NCBI GenBank assembly: GCA_014904845.1
Contig: MU119853.1
Span: 1 to 15,683, forward strand
Length of the DNA: 15,683 nt
Origin: Acephala macrosclerotiorum
Lineage: Eukaryota; Ascomycota; Leotiomycetes; Helotiales; Mollisiaceae
Reading direction: 5' to 3'
Within the stretch, counting starts at the first letter, position 1, and each line of letters opens with the position of its first letter. Under the pieces are notes generated by a model. It was given only the letters and a program-made list of their open reading frames with translations. It was not told the DNA's origin and searched no databases. A program made the translations under genes and the position numbers. Below, one piece after another: positions 1 through 8,701 of this stretch.

Positions 1-1594
1 TTAAAAAAAATAAATATTAAAATTTTTTAAATAATAATAAAAATAAAAATATTATTAAATTCGTTAATTTTAATAATAATAAAAATATAAATATAAAAAA
101 AGAAATAAATAGAGAATTTTGTAATAAATAAAATATTTAAAAAATTGAAAAAAAAATTGAAATTATAATTCGTATTTTTGAATTTAATAAAATCGAAAAA
201 AATAAATATATACGATTTTTTAAAAATTGAGTAAATAAAAAAAATTCGTTAAATTTTAAAATAATAATAAATTTTTAATCGAAAAAAAATTATTTTCTTT
301 TTTTCTATTTATAGTAATTTTATTTTTTTATCGATTTTTTTTAGAATATTTTTATTTATTTTAATAAATTTTATTTATATTTCAAAAGTTTTATTTTTTT
401 TTATTGTAATTAAAACGATTTTATTATATAAAAAAACGAAATTATATTATTTTTTTTTTTTTTAAAAAATTTTAAAAAATTTTGATTTTTGAAATTTATA
501 AAAACTATTTTTTAATATATTCGAATATTTTTAAATATATTTTAATACATTTAAATGTATTTCGATTATATTTAATTATATTTAAATTGTATAAACGTTT
601 ATTAATACAATATTTATTATAATTTATAAAAAAAAATTTTCAATTTTTTTTTTTTCTTTTTTTCAAAATTTTTCAATTACAATTTTTCAATTTTATATCA
701 ATTTAAAAATTACAATTTTTTTTTGATATTATTTATTATTTTTTTTATTTTTTTAAAATTTTAATTTATATTACTTTATATATAAATAATTTTATTAATT
801 GAATATATTTTATTTATTTGAATATTTTATAATGATTTTTTTTAAAAATTTATATATATTTTTTTTATAAAAACGATTTATAAATATTTATATTTTTTTA
901 TTTTTTTATTTTTAAAATTTATTTAATACGTTTTATAAAAAATTAATATAAAATTGTTTATTTAAAATTTTTAAAATATTTTATTTAAAATTAATATTAC
1001 AATATTTTAATTATATGTATTAATATATTTTAAAAAAAATTTTGTAAAAATAAATAAATTTTACAATTTTTAATTATTTAAAATATAAAAATATTTATTT
1101 ATTTTTTTTTTATAATTTTTTTCGATTTTATTAATAAATTTTTTTTTTTCAAATTTATACGTTTTTTATTTTCAAAATTCGATCAATTTATTATATTGTT
1201 TTTTTATATACAAATTTTATAATTTTAATTTTTATTTTTAAAACTTTTATAATATTATTATTATATTTTAAAGAAATACTTTATTAAACTTTGAAAATAC
1301 GAATTTCGCGTACAAAAAACAAAATAAAAATAATTATAATACGTTTATATAAATCGTATAATATAATTTTAATAATTTATAAAAAATTATTAACAAATTA
1401 TTACTTAAAAAAAAAGCAATTACGATTAATAATATTAATAATAAACTTGTAAAAACTAAAAATATAATAAAAAAAATTTTAATTAAATAAAAAAAAAAAT
1501 TAAAAATAATATTATTTTAAAATCTTTTAAAAAAATTTTAAAATAATATATAATTTTAAATAAAAACTTTTTTTTTAAAATAAGTAAAATTGAA
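1..1594. other. RIP-degraded AT-rich DNA, no gene recognised
   Basis: This stretch is almost entirely A and T, with long A and T runs. The rare C and G bases mostly sit in CpG (for example the ATTTCGCGTAC around 1302-1312). All six frames are full of stops and I recognise no coding region, RNA gene or repeat boundary. The composition matches the RIP-mutated repeats elsewhere in the window, so it is probably an old transposon relic, but no family can be assigned. Local low-complexity homopolymers are too common here to be informative. Confidence 0.7.
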
Positions 1595-2125
1595 AAATCG
1601 CGTATCGCGCTTTAATAAACTCGATTTAATCTAATTAAAACTTTTAATAATATATTTAAATATTATAATCAAAAAACTTTTTTTCGAATTTAAATATTTT
1701 AATAATTTATTAAAAATTTTATTGATAAATTTTACAACGAATATATATACTAAAAACTCAAACAAATATTCTATATAAAACGTTTTATATTTTGCGAAAT
1801 TATTAAAATTATTAATATAATTATTATTGAAAAAAATAAAATCTATAATATATTATTTATAAAAATTCTTTTTCGATTTATCGATTATAAAAAAACGTTA
1901 ATATATTTGAAAAATATAAACAACGATTTAATAATTACAAATTTAAAAAAATTACGTTTTATTTTTTATTTCTATAAATTTTTAATAATTAAAAAATATA
2001 TTAAAAAAATTTTCTCGATTTTTACAAATAAATTTAAAAAATAATTAATCGTTAATATTAATAATATAAATATTCGAAATATCAAATTTCAAAAAACTAT
2101 TAATACTAATATTTTATTTCTTTAA
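1595..2125 (+). pseudogene. decayed coding-like stretch, product unknown
   Basis: The frame beginning with AAA at 1595 has scattered stops up to 1753. It is then open for 96 codons (1754-2041), and after one TAA continues open to the stop at 2123-2125. At this A+T content a random frame should meet a stop about every ten codons, so the openness suggests an ancestral reading frame later hit by RIP. There is no ATG in a sensible place. The start of the frame reads K-S-R-I-A-L, which faintly recalls the helix-turn-helix of pogo/Fot1-type transposases. The resemblance is not sustained downstream, so I do not assign it. It could be the 5' part of the same relic as the stretches at 2473 and 3375, which lie on the same strand in other frames. 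Confidence 0.35.
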
Positions 2126-2472
2126 TTAATTTTATTAATTAGTAATAACGATAATAATCATAATAACAATAATAATAATATTATTATTATTAATTCTTTT
2201 ATACAAAATTTTTTATTTTTTTAAATTCTTTAAATTTTTCGAATTTTTCGATTTGTTTTTTTTTTATTTCGATTTCTATATTAATTAAACTTAAAAAATC
2301 TACTACTAATAATAAAAAATACTATAATATGTTTATATTTATATTAAAAAAACACAAAACTATTATTATTTTATTACAATTTAATATTATTCTATTTTAA
2401 TTAATTTACTAATTTCAATTAAATAATATATACTCAATAATTAATTACGCGTATAATATAAATAGTACTTAG

Positions 2473-2715
2473 AAATTAAATATTGTTTTTTTTAATATTT
2501 TGAATTTTATTAATCGTATTAAAATTTTAAATACTGTTTATAATATTTATAAATATTTGTTTATTAAACAATTTTATCGAATTTACTATATAACGTTCTA
2601 CGAAAATCTCGATTTACACTTTAAAAACGACGAAAAACAAATTAAAATTATAAAAATACGATTATTTAAAATTTATAAATTGTATATTAAAGAAATTTTT
2701 TTTCAATTTATTTGA
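2473..2715 (+). pseudogene. decayed coding-like stretch, product unknown
   Basis: An open stretch of 80 codons lies between the TAG at 2470-2472 and the TGA at 2715. The only possible initiator is a TTG at 2500, which is not a credible start in a nuclear fungal gene. I therefore read it as an internal fragment of a mutated gene, not as a small gene. The translation is rich in I, K, N, Y and F, as expected when G-to-A and C-to-T changes convert V, A, R, D and H codons. It contains a relatively normal acidic and polar patch (L-H-F-K-N-D-E-K-Q). I see no membrane segment or known motif. It shares strand but not frame with the stretches on either side. Confidence 0.3.
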
Positions 2716-3374
2716 ATTTATTTTAATACTCGTTTTTAATTTATAAATATTTCTATTATTTTTTAATATAAATAAAAAATATTAATAAAAAATTTTTTTT
2801 AATTTTTTTAATCAAATTATTTATTAATTTAAAAATTACAATAATTTTTACTTTGTAAAATTTCTTTAAATAAACGAAAAAAAAAAATATTTTACTATTT
2901 TTTCTCAAAGAAATTAATATATTAAAATTTTATTATTAATGAACTTTTTTTAACGAATTTTTTTTTTTATATAATACGTATTTTTTTTTTATTGTTCAAT
3001 TTTGATAAACGAATCTCAAATTGTAATTATTATTTTATCGATTTTTTAAAGACTATTTTTTTTATTTCGTTATTTTTTTTCAATTTATTAAACTTTATTA
3101 AAACGACAAAATTAATTAATTTTTTTACGAAAAAAAAATAAATATATTTTAAAACTCAAATTTATTATATATTAAATTTTTTTTTTTTAGTAAATTTCAA
3201 ATAATTTATTTGTAATTTAATGACTATAAAAAAACGATAAATTGATTATTTCAATTTTCTAAAAAAACCACTTAAATAAATCTTTTTTCTAGTATTAAAA
3301 ATCGAATTTTAATTAAAAATCTTTTAAAACAAATTCAATTAAATATTGTAAAAAAAAAATTTTAAAAATTAAAA

Positions 3375-3608
3375 TTGTACGTTTATAAAACAAAGATTTT
3401 TATCTATCGAAAATATATTGAAAATTCTAAGAATTCTAATTCTCTTATTTTATTTCTCGTAAATTTAATATTTATTAGTATTAACGAAAGAATTATCGAC
3501 AATATTACTTATAAAAAACTCAAAAAAATTTATAATAAACTTCGAATTTTTTTCGAAAATCGATTTCGAGAATTTTTTAATAATAAATTTTTTTTTAGTA
3601 ATATTTAA
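3375..3608 (+). pseudogene. decayed coding-like stretch, product unknown
   Basis: This frame is open for 77 codons and ends at the TAA at 3606-3608. The next roughly 25 codons beyond that stop are also open. The only initiator is a TTG. The translation has a charged, helical-looking middle (I-N-E-R-I-I-D-N followed by K-K-L-K-K-I and later F-E-N-R-F-R-E-F-F) and keeps several CpG-containing codons (CGA, ACG, TCG). I recognise no domain. Position and strand suggest it may be the 3' part of a single RIP-mutated gene spanning about 1595-3700, but no homology ties the pieces together. Confidence 0.3.
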
Positions 3609-3609
3609 C

Positions 3610-4131
3610 TTGAAAAAATCAATACAATTTTCGATATAATTCGTTGTACGAAATTTTTAAATTATTTTATTATTCGATATAAGATTTTTTAATAATTAAA
3701 TTACTAGAATTCGTTTAATAATAAATATTTATATATTTATTAATAAAAACAAATTGTAATTCAAATCAAATTAATTTTTTAATATTTTAAAATAAAAAAA
3801 ATAAAAAAGTTTTCTAGTAATAAATTCTTTTTTAAATACAAAATTAAAAAATTAATAATATTTATAAAAAATAATTAAAAATATTTAATTATTTCTAATG
3901 ATAAATCTAAATTTAAAATTCGTTTACTTTTTTTCTTTTTATTAAATTCTAAAAAGAAAAGAAAATAAATTACAAAGAAATTTAATATTAATAAAAATAT
4001 TAAAAAAAATTTTAAATTTTTAAAAAAAAATAATAATAATTTAAAAAATCTCGAATTTTAAATTTTTTACTTAAAACGAATTTTTTTTTTTTTTTTAATT
4101 TTTTTTTTCGAGATTTGAAACGAGTTTATCA
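3610..4131. other. AT-rich intergenic relic, no gene
   Basis: There is no coding frame here apart from the short open extension just past 3608. A small local inverted repeat is visible: AAATCTCGA near 4047 pairs with TCGAGATTT near 4108, across a T-rich loop. Otherwise the segment is A/T runs. It abuts the left arm of the inverted-repeat element. Confidence 0.5.
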
Positions 4132-4142
4132 TATAAAAAAAC

Positions 4143-4409
4143 GATTATAATAAAATTATATACTTTTTTTTTAAAAATCTTTATAAATAATTAATTTCAA
4201 AAATAATATTAATTACGTATTTTTTAGTATATAAAGAATTTTCGTTTACTATAAACTAATTAATAATTTTTTTTACTTTTACTTTGATTAATTGATTAAT
4301 TGATTTACGAATTACGAATTACTTCGAATAAATTTAATTTATTGATTAAAACGAATTAATTTACGATTGGATTTTTTTATTTTGTATTTTATTATTTTTT
4401 TATATTAAT
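4143..4409 (+). repeat. left inverted arm of copy A
   Basis: Pairs with 5709-5978. The inner limit is the shared string that ends TTTTTTTATATTAAT at about 4409, after which the arms diverge. The outer limit is soft: similarity is clear from about 4150 and may extend to 4132. The core contains short tandem TTGATTAA steps followed by TTTACGAATTACGAATTACT. Confidence 0.75.
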
Positions 4410-4451
4410 TTCTTTGAAAATTCGTTTTTTAATATATATTAAAAGTTTTTT

Positions 4452-4630
4452 TATAAATTCGCGTTTTTAATATTATTTATTTAATTTGTTTCATTTAATT
4501 AATTTTTTAAATATTCAATCAAATAAATTTATGTACGTTTTTATTATTAAAAGATTTTTTGTAAATTAATCGATAATTTTATATAAAAATTTTATATTTA
4601 TTTGATAATATTTTTAATTATATTCGCGAA
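4452..4630 (+). repeat. direct repeat 1, copy A
   Basis: The sequence beginning ATAAATTCGCGTTTTTAATA matches 6737-6905 almost base for base, apart from C/T and G/A differences and small gaps. The two share the ATTTAATT(T/A)(G/A)TTTCATTTAATT-type core and the following ATTTATTTGATAAT-type block. Copy A keeps more C and G than copy B. Confidence 0.7.
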
Positions 4631-5267
4631 ATTTTTTTTTTAAAACGTTATAAAACTTTTTTTTTAAATAATTTTCAATATTATATTTTAATATAAATCG
4701 AATTTATTTTTTATAAATCAAATTAATATATTATAAAAATTGTATTTTTTTAATTTTTAAAATAATTTTATAATTTTCATATATATTATTATATTATTTT
4801 AAAAGAATCGTAATATTGTATTTTAAAGACTTTAAAAAGAAATATTTGTAATTTTAATATAAATATGTATTTTTTAAAGTTTTATATTTTTTAAAAAAAA
4901 AATTTATTATTCGTAAAAAGTTTTTAAAAAAAAATCAATAATATAATTAAAAAAAAAAAATTTTTTATTAAAAAAAAAATTTTAATGCGAATAATTTGTT
5001 AATTTTAATTTTTAAATTGAGAATTAATTTAATAATTTAAAAATACAAATTTTTAAATTATTATTTTTAAATAAAATTCGTTTTAAAAATTGATTTTTAT
5101 TTATATCGTTTTTTTATAAAAAAAATTTTATTTTAATTTTTATTTGAAATTTCGTTTATTTATTCGTTTTAATAAAATATATTTTTTAAATAAATATTTT
5201 TTTAATCGATTTTTTTTGATTAAAATTTTTTATTTTAATTTTTTTTATATTATTTTTTAAAATGCGA

Positions 5268-5480
5268 AATTTATTTTAATTTTATTATTTTAATTTGAAA
5301 ACGATTATAAACGATTTACGAATTGCGATTTTCAAAAAAATTAAAATTAAAATATAAAACAATAAAATAATTTCATTTTTTAATACTATAATTTTTTTTT
5401 TTTTTTCATATCAAAATTTCTTTTTTTATATTTTAATTTTCGCTAAAAATAAAATCAATTATTATAAATAATTATTGCGA
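5268..5480 (+). repeat. direct repeat 2, copy A
   Basis: Matches about 7450-7640. The shared landmarks are an AAACGATTATAAAC string, then AAATTAAAATTAAAATATAAA, and finally AATTATTATAAATAATTATT just before a T-rich run. Differences are largely C/T and G/A, and copy B is again the more mutated. Confidence 0.7.
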
Positions 5481-5481
5481 G

Positions 5482-5522
5482 TTTTTTTTTTTTTTTTTTT
5501 TTTTTTGTAATTTCGTAATTTC
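5482..5522. repeat. 25-base T run followed by a GTAATTTC tandem
   Basis: Twenty-five consecutive T bases (5482-5506) are followed by two exact copies of GTAATTTC (5507-5522) and a third, partial GTAATT. This is simple slippage-type sequence. The matching part of copy B (after about 7640) lacks both the long T run and this tandem. Confidence 0.85.
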
Positions 5523-5659
5523 GTAATTAAATTATTTAATTTCGAATAATACAATTAAAACAAAAAATTCTCGTTAATTGATTTTCAGTTTTCGATTTTT
5601 AATAATTTAAATATTTTTTTAATAATAATAAAAAACAATATATACAAATCGCATATAAA

Positions 5660-5790
5660 TAGTTTTTAATAAAATCTATTAAAATAATTCATTTCTTGGC
5701 GTCGTTTTATTAATATAAAAAAACAATAAAATATAAAACAAAAAAATTCAATCGTGGATTAATTCGTTTTAATTAATAAATTAAATTTAT
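5660..5790 (+). repeat. direct repeat 3, copy A
   Basis: Matches about 7738-7857. Both copies contain TTTTTAATAAAAT(C/T)TATTAAA, then ATTTCT followed by CG or GG and the shared CGTCGTTT motif, then ATTAATATAAAAAAA. The match ends at 7857 in copy B, where the GC-rich island begins. In copy A the same sequence simply runs on into the right inverted arm. Confidence 0.75.
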
Positions 5791-5978
5791 TCGAAGTAAT
5801 TCGTAATTCGTAAATCAATCAATCAATTAATCAAAATAAAAATAAAAAAAATTATTAATTAATTTATAGTAAATTAAAACTTTTTATATATTAAAAAATA
5901 CGTAATTAATACTACTTTTGAAACTAATTATTTACAAGGATTTTTAAAGAGAAAATATATAATTCTATTACAATATTT
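5709..5978 (-). repeat. right inverted arm of copy A
   Basis: Its reverse complement matches 4143-4409. The inner limit is ATTAATATAAAAAAA at 5709. The tandem ATCA steps at 5814-5831 mirror the TTGATTAA steps of the left arm. The inner 80 bases or so of this arm recur in direct orientation at about 7790-7857, where the second copy is cut off. Confidence 0.75.
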
Positions 5979-5985
5979 TTAATTT

Positions 5986-6736
5986 TATTAAAAAAAATTT
6001 TAATTAAAATTTTAATATTATAAATATAATTTGTTTTATTTAAAATAATATTAATACATTTTTTTTTAATTTTTGTTTTTAATTTTTATTTATTTTATTA
6101 CGTTTAAATTTTAATATATTATATAATTAATATATGAACAATATTAAAAATATTTAAAAAAAAATTTAATATATAATTTTTAATTTAAAATTTATAAATT
6201 AATTATAATTAAAATATTTTATATTAAAAAACGAATTATAATTTTTTTTTTTAATTATATTATTTATAAAATAAAAATATATTTAATATTAAAAAACGTA
6301 TTAAATATTATAAAATTTTATTAAATATAAATATATAATTTTAATTATTTATGAAAAAAAAATTTAAAATAAACGACGAATTATAAATTTTATTAATATA
6401 TTAAATATAAAAAAAAAAAACTTTATAAAAATTAAATAATAATAATATTAAAAATATTATTATTTATTTTAAAAAAAATAAAAATATAATTTATATAAAT
6501 TATAAATTTAATAATAAATTAAATTAAACGATTTAATATAAATAATAAAAAATATAATTTATAAAACGTTTATTATATATAAATAAATAAATAATATTAA
6601 TATATTTATAAATTTTATAATAAATTATTAAAAAGTTTTTAACGTTAATAAAAATTTATAAAATATATTTATATAAACGATATTATATATAATTAAAATT
6701 AATAAAAAAAATAAAAAAAATAAAAACAAAAAAATT
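5986..6736. other. strongly RIP-depleted DNA, no gene
   Basis: No coding frame or RNA is visible. The segment is one of the most extreme in the window: from about 6130 to 6730, CA and TG dinucleotides are nearly absent, and the remaining C and G are mostly in ACG or CGA contexts. It separates copy A from the recognisable part of copy B. It may include the left part of copy B mutated past recognition by eye, but I could not align it to 4132-4452. Confidence 0.55.
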
Positions 6737-7857
6737 TATAAATTCGTATTTTTAATATTATTTATTTAATTTATTTTATTTAATTAATTTTTTAAATATT
6801 TAATTATAAATATTTATATATATTTTTATTATCAAATTTTTTTTTATTAATTAATTAATAAATTTATATTTATTTAATAATATATTTAATTATATTTATA
6901 AAAAGAAATTTTAAATAATTTTTAATATAAATTAAAAAAAAACCGTTTAATAATTTATTAAATAAATTAATAATAAACGAATTTTTTTTTAAACGTATAT
7001 TTTATTTTATAAACTTTATAAAAAATTAAAAAAAAATTGAATTTTAATAATTTATTTATATTTTAATTTAAACGTTTTATAAAAATTTAAAATTTTATTA
7101 AACGATAAAAATTAATAAATTAATAAATTTTTTAATATTTAAAAAAAAAAACGTATTTAATTATATAAAATTTTATATTAAATTATTACGATCGATTTAA
7201 TTAATTTAAATTATTATTTTAAATATATATTTTCAAAAAAAATTTTTAAATTTTTTTTTAAAAATTATATAATTTATAAAAATAATTAATATTTAAAATA
7301 AAAATATATTTAAAATTTTTATAATCGCGATTATAATTAAATATAATTATATTTTAATAATTTATATAATAATAAATTAATAAAATTCTTTAAAATATAA
7401 AATTCAAAAATATTTAATTAAATTTTATATAATTTAAATTAATTATAATTATAAAATTTTAATTTTATTATTTTAATTTAAAAACGATTATAAACAATTT
7501 ATAAATTGTAATTTCTAAAAAAATTAAAATTAAAATATAAAATAATAAAATAATTTTATTTTTTAATATTATAATATTTTTTTTATATTAAAATTTTAAT
7601 AAAAATAAAATTAATTATTATAAATAATTATTACGAATTTTTTTTATATTTATTTTAATATTAAGTATTTTAAACAAATTAATGTAATTTTTATAAATTA
7701 ATATTTTTTATAATTTTATAATTTTATAATTAATTAATTTAATTTTTAATAAAATTTATTAAAATAATTTATTTCTCGACGTCGTTTATTAATATAAAAA
7801 AATAATAAAATATAAAATAAAATAAAATTTAATTATAAATTGATTCGTTTTAATTAA
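6737..7857 (+). mobile_element. second, truncated and more heavily RIP-mutated copy (copy B)
   Basis: Three blocks match copy A in the same order and orientation: 6737-6905, 7450-7640 and 7738-7857. The middle (about 6905-7450) does not align to copy A by eye. Part of that middle is a mutated copy of unit R from the neighbouring island. Copy B ends at 7857 inside what would be the right inverted arm; about 190 bases of that arm, present in copy A, are missing. I did not find the missing end on the far side of the island or beyond the retrotransposon. The break could be the edge of an insertion followed by deletion, or a rearrangement junction. Confidence 0.6.
7130..7315 (+). repeat. fully RIP-mutated copy of unit R
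   Basis: The string at 7184-7210 reads as the island motif TTACTACGATCGATTCAATC and its continuation, with every non-CpG C changed to T and G changed to A. CpG positions (TACGATCGAT) are untouched. Upstream, AAACGTATTT corresponds to AAACGCACTT. Downstream, TTTCAAAAAAAA then TTTTTAAATTTTTTTTT corresponds to the C/G-run hairpin of the unit. At 7287-7312 a second unit start appears as TTAATATTTAAAAT, the expected product of the unit start TTGGTGCCTAAGGC. The spacing between blocks is shorter than in the island copies. Confidence 0.7.
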
Positions 7858-7876
7858 AAATGTTTCTCTCGTACGG

Positions 7877-7937
7877 AAAGAAAAAGCCCGTTCGGCGGCT
7901 CGCTAAGCGAGCCAATAGCGGACGGGTCCTTTCTTTC
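7877..7937. repeat. GC-rich nested inverted repeat (hairpin)
   Basis: An inner palindrome, GGCTCGCT-A-AGCGAGCC at 7897-7913, is flanked by imperfect outer arms. AAAGAAAAAGCCCGTTCGG (7877-7895) pairs with the reverse complement of CGGACGGGTCCTTTCTTT (about 7919-7936), with a few mismatches. Together they could form a long cruciform or a folded RNA. There is no evidence of transcription. Confidence 0.65.
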
Positions 7938-7978
7938 GACACTCGATGCACATTTTGCTCCGCAGGTCTCGCAAGGGC

Positions 7979-7993
7979 GCCCCTGCCAGGGGC
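7979..7993. repeat. 7-bp palindrome
   Basis: GCCCCTG and CAGGGGC flank a single central C. The motif resembles the CCAGGGG/CCCCTGG hairpins of unit R downstream, so the island leader may share ancestry with the units. Confidence 0.7.
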
Positions 7994-8026
7994 TATAAAG
8001 TCTTTGACTTTAGTAATATACTCTTA

Positions 8027-8047
8027 TTTCAAGTTTCAAGTTTCAAG
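8027..8047 (+). repeat. TTTCAAG tandem, three copies
   Basis: Three exact head-to-tail copies of TTTCAAG are followed by a partial TT. This is a small slippage repeat inside the island. Confidence 0.9.
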
Positions 8048-8158
8048 TTAAAAGCTCTTAATTTGAGCGTTTTATAAGCATTTGAAGTTGGTATAGTTAT
8101 TGAGGTAGAGTTCCAGATTCTGCCGGGCGGTGAGCCGATAAGCTGATAAGCTCTTTAG

Positions 8159-8340
8159 TGCCTAAGGCAGAAACGCACTACCCCCTTGGGACCCCCGTCT
8201 CTTATATTGAGTTACTACGATCGATTCAATCAATTTAGATTAATTTACTTATCATATAATTCCAGGGGGAGACCCCCTGGGACCCCCCTTTTATAGCTGC
8301 GCAGCTGGATTAGAGAGTGTTTTACAGCTAGAAGCCTTGG
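8159..8340 (+). repeat. unit R, copy 1 (intact)
   Basis: The unit begins TGCCTAAGGCAGAAACGCAC. It continues through a C-rich segment (CCCCCTTGGGACCCCCG) and the conserved block TTGAGTTACTACGATCGATT. It then has the hairpin CCAGGGGGAGACCCCCTGG (8262-8280) and the palindrome AGCTGCGCAGCT (8295-8306). No sign of RIP is visible. Copies 2 and 3 follow directly. I do not recognise a named element; a short dispersed or satellite-like repeat is the neutral description. Confidence 0.85.
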
Positions 8341-8546
8341 TGCCTAAGGCAAAAACGCACTTCCAGTAGAGCCTCACACCAGGGGGATACCCCTTGGGAC
8401 CCCCGCCTCTTTTATTGAGTTACTACGATTAATCTAATCGATTTGGATTACTTTGCTTAGTATATAATTCCAGGGGGAGACTCCCTGGGACCCCCCTCGA
8501 GAGCTGTGCAGCTATATAGCTAAAATAGAAGTGTTTCATTGCTTTG
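8341..8546 (+). repeat. unit R, copy 2 (intact)
   Basis: Same order of landmarks as copy 1: TGCCTAAGGC at the start, ACCAGGGGGATACCCC, TTGAGTTACTACGATTAATC, a hairpin with one mismatch (CCAGGGGGAGACTCCCTGG, 8470-8488), and AGCTGTGCAGCT (8502-8513). It is about 24 bases longer than copy 1 because of an extra segment after the ACGCAC motif. Differences from copy 1 include changes in both directions, as expected of ordinary divergence and not RIP. Confidence 0.85.
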
Positions 8547-8701
8547 GCGCCTTAGGCAGAAACGCACTTTTGGGGCTTTACACCAAGGGGACACCCCCTG
8601 GGACCCCCGTCTCTGATCGATTCAATCAATTTAAATTACTTTACTTAGTATATAATTCTAGAGGGAGACTTTTTAAAACCCCCTTTAAAAGCTGCGCAAC
8701 T
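8547..8701 (+). repeat. unit R, copy 3 (partly RIP-mutated)
   Basis: Starts GCGCCTTAGGCAGAAACGCAC and runs through ACCAAGGGGACACCCCC and GATCGATTCAATCAATTT. The hairpin is damaged: the equivalent of CCAGGGGGAGACCCCCTGGG reads CTAGAGGGAGACTTTTTAAA (8659-8678), that is C-to-T and G-to-A changes. The final palindrome is AGCTGCGCAACT (8690-8701). It also lacks the TTGAGTTACTAC segment. This is the copy nearest the retrotransposon. Confidence 0.8.

Larger units (their letters stand above)
4132..5985. mobile_element. RIP-mutated inverted-repeat element (copy A), probable DNA transposon or foldback relic
   Basis: Two long arms in opposite orientation enclose about 1.3 kb. The arms match by eye at around 90 percent over roughly 270 bp, mismatches being mainly transitions, and include 42 identical bases (4302-4343 against the reverse complement of 5775-5816). 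Long terminal inverted repeats suggest a class II transposon or a foldback element. However, no transposase frame survives in 4410-5708 and no target-site duplication can be fixed because the outer ends fade into AT-rich sequence. Parts of its interior and of its right arm recur at 6737-7857, which shows that the unit was repeated and therefore a RIP target. Alternatively, two copies of a smaller repeat may have inserted head to head. Confidence 0.55.

Noticed and set aside
1595..1680. pogo/Fot1 helix-turn-helix resemblance (K-S-R-I-A-L)
   Set aside because: Only six residues fit. The following residues do not match the S-I-R-x-A-A pattern, and no downstream DDE motif was found in any frame.
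2150..2200. AAT/ATT microsatellite as a functional site
   Set aside because: Interrupted trinucleotide runs of this kind are common throughout this AT-rich DNA and carry no further signal.
7860..8051. 63-codon ATG frame in the GC island
   Set aside because: It runs through two strong palindromes and the TTTCAAG tandem, has no domain, and begins exactly at the composition boundary. It is best explained as a chance frame in non-coding repeat DNA.
8159..8701. CRISPR array
   Set aside because: The three repeats are 155-206 bp, directly adjacent with no unique spacers, and in a eukaryotic context.
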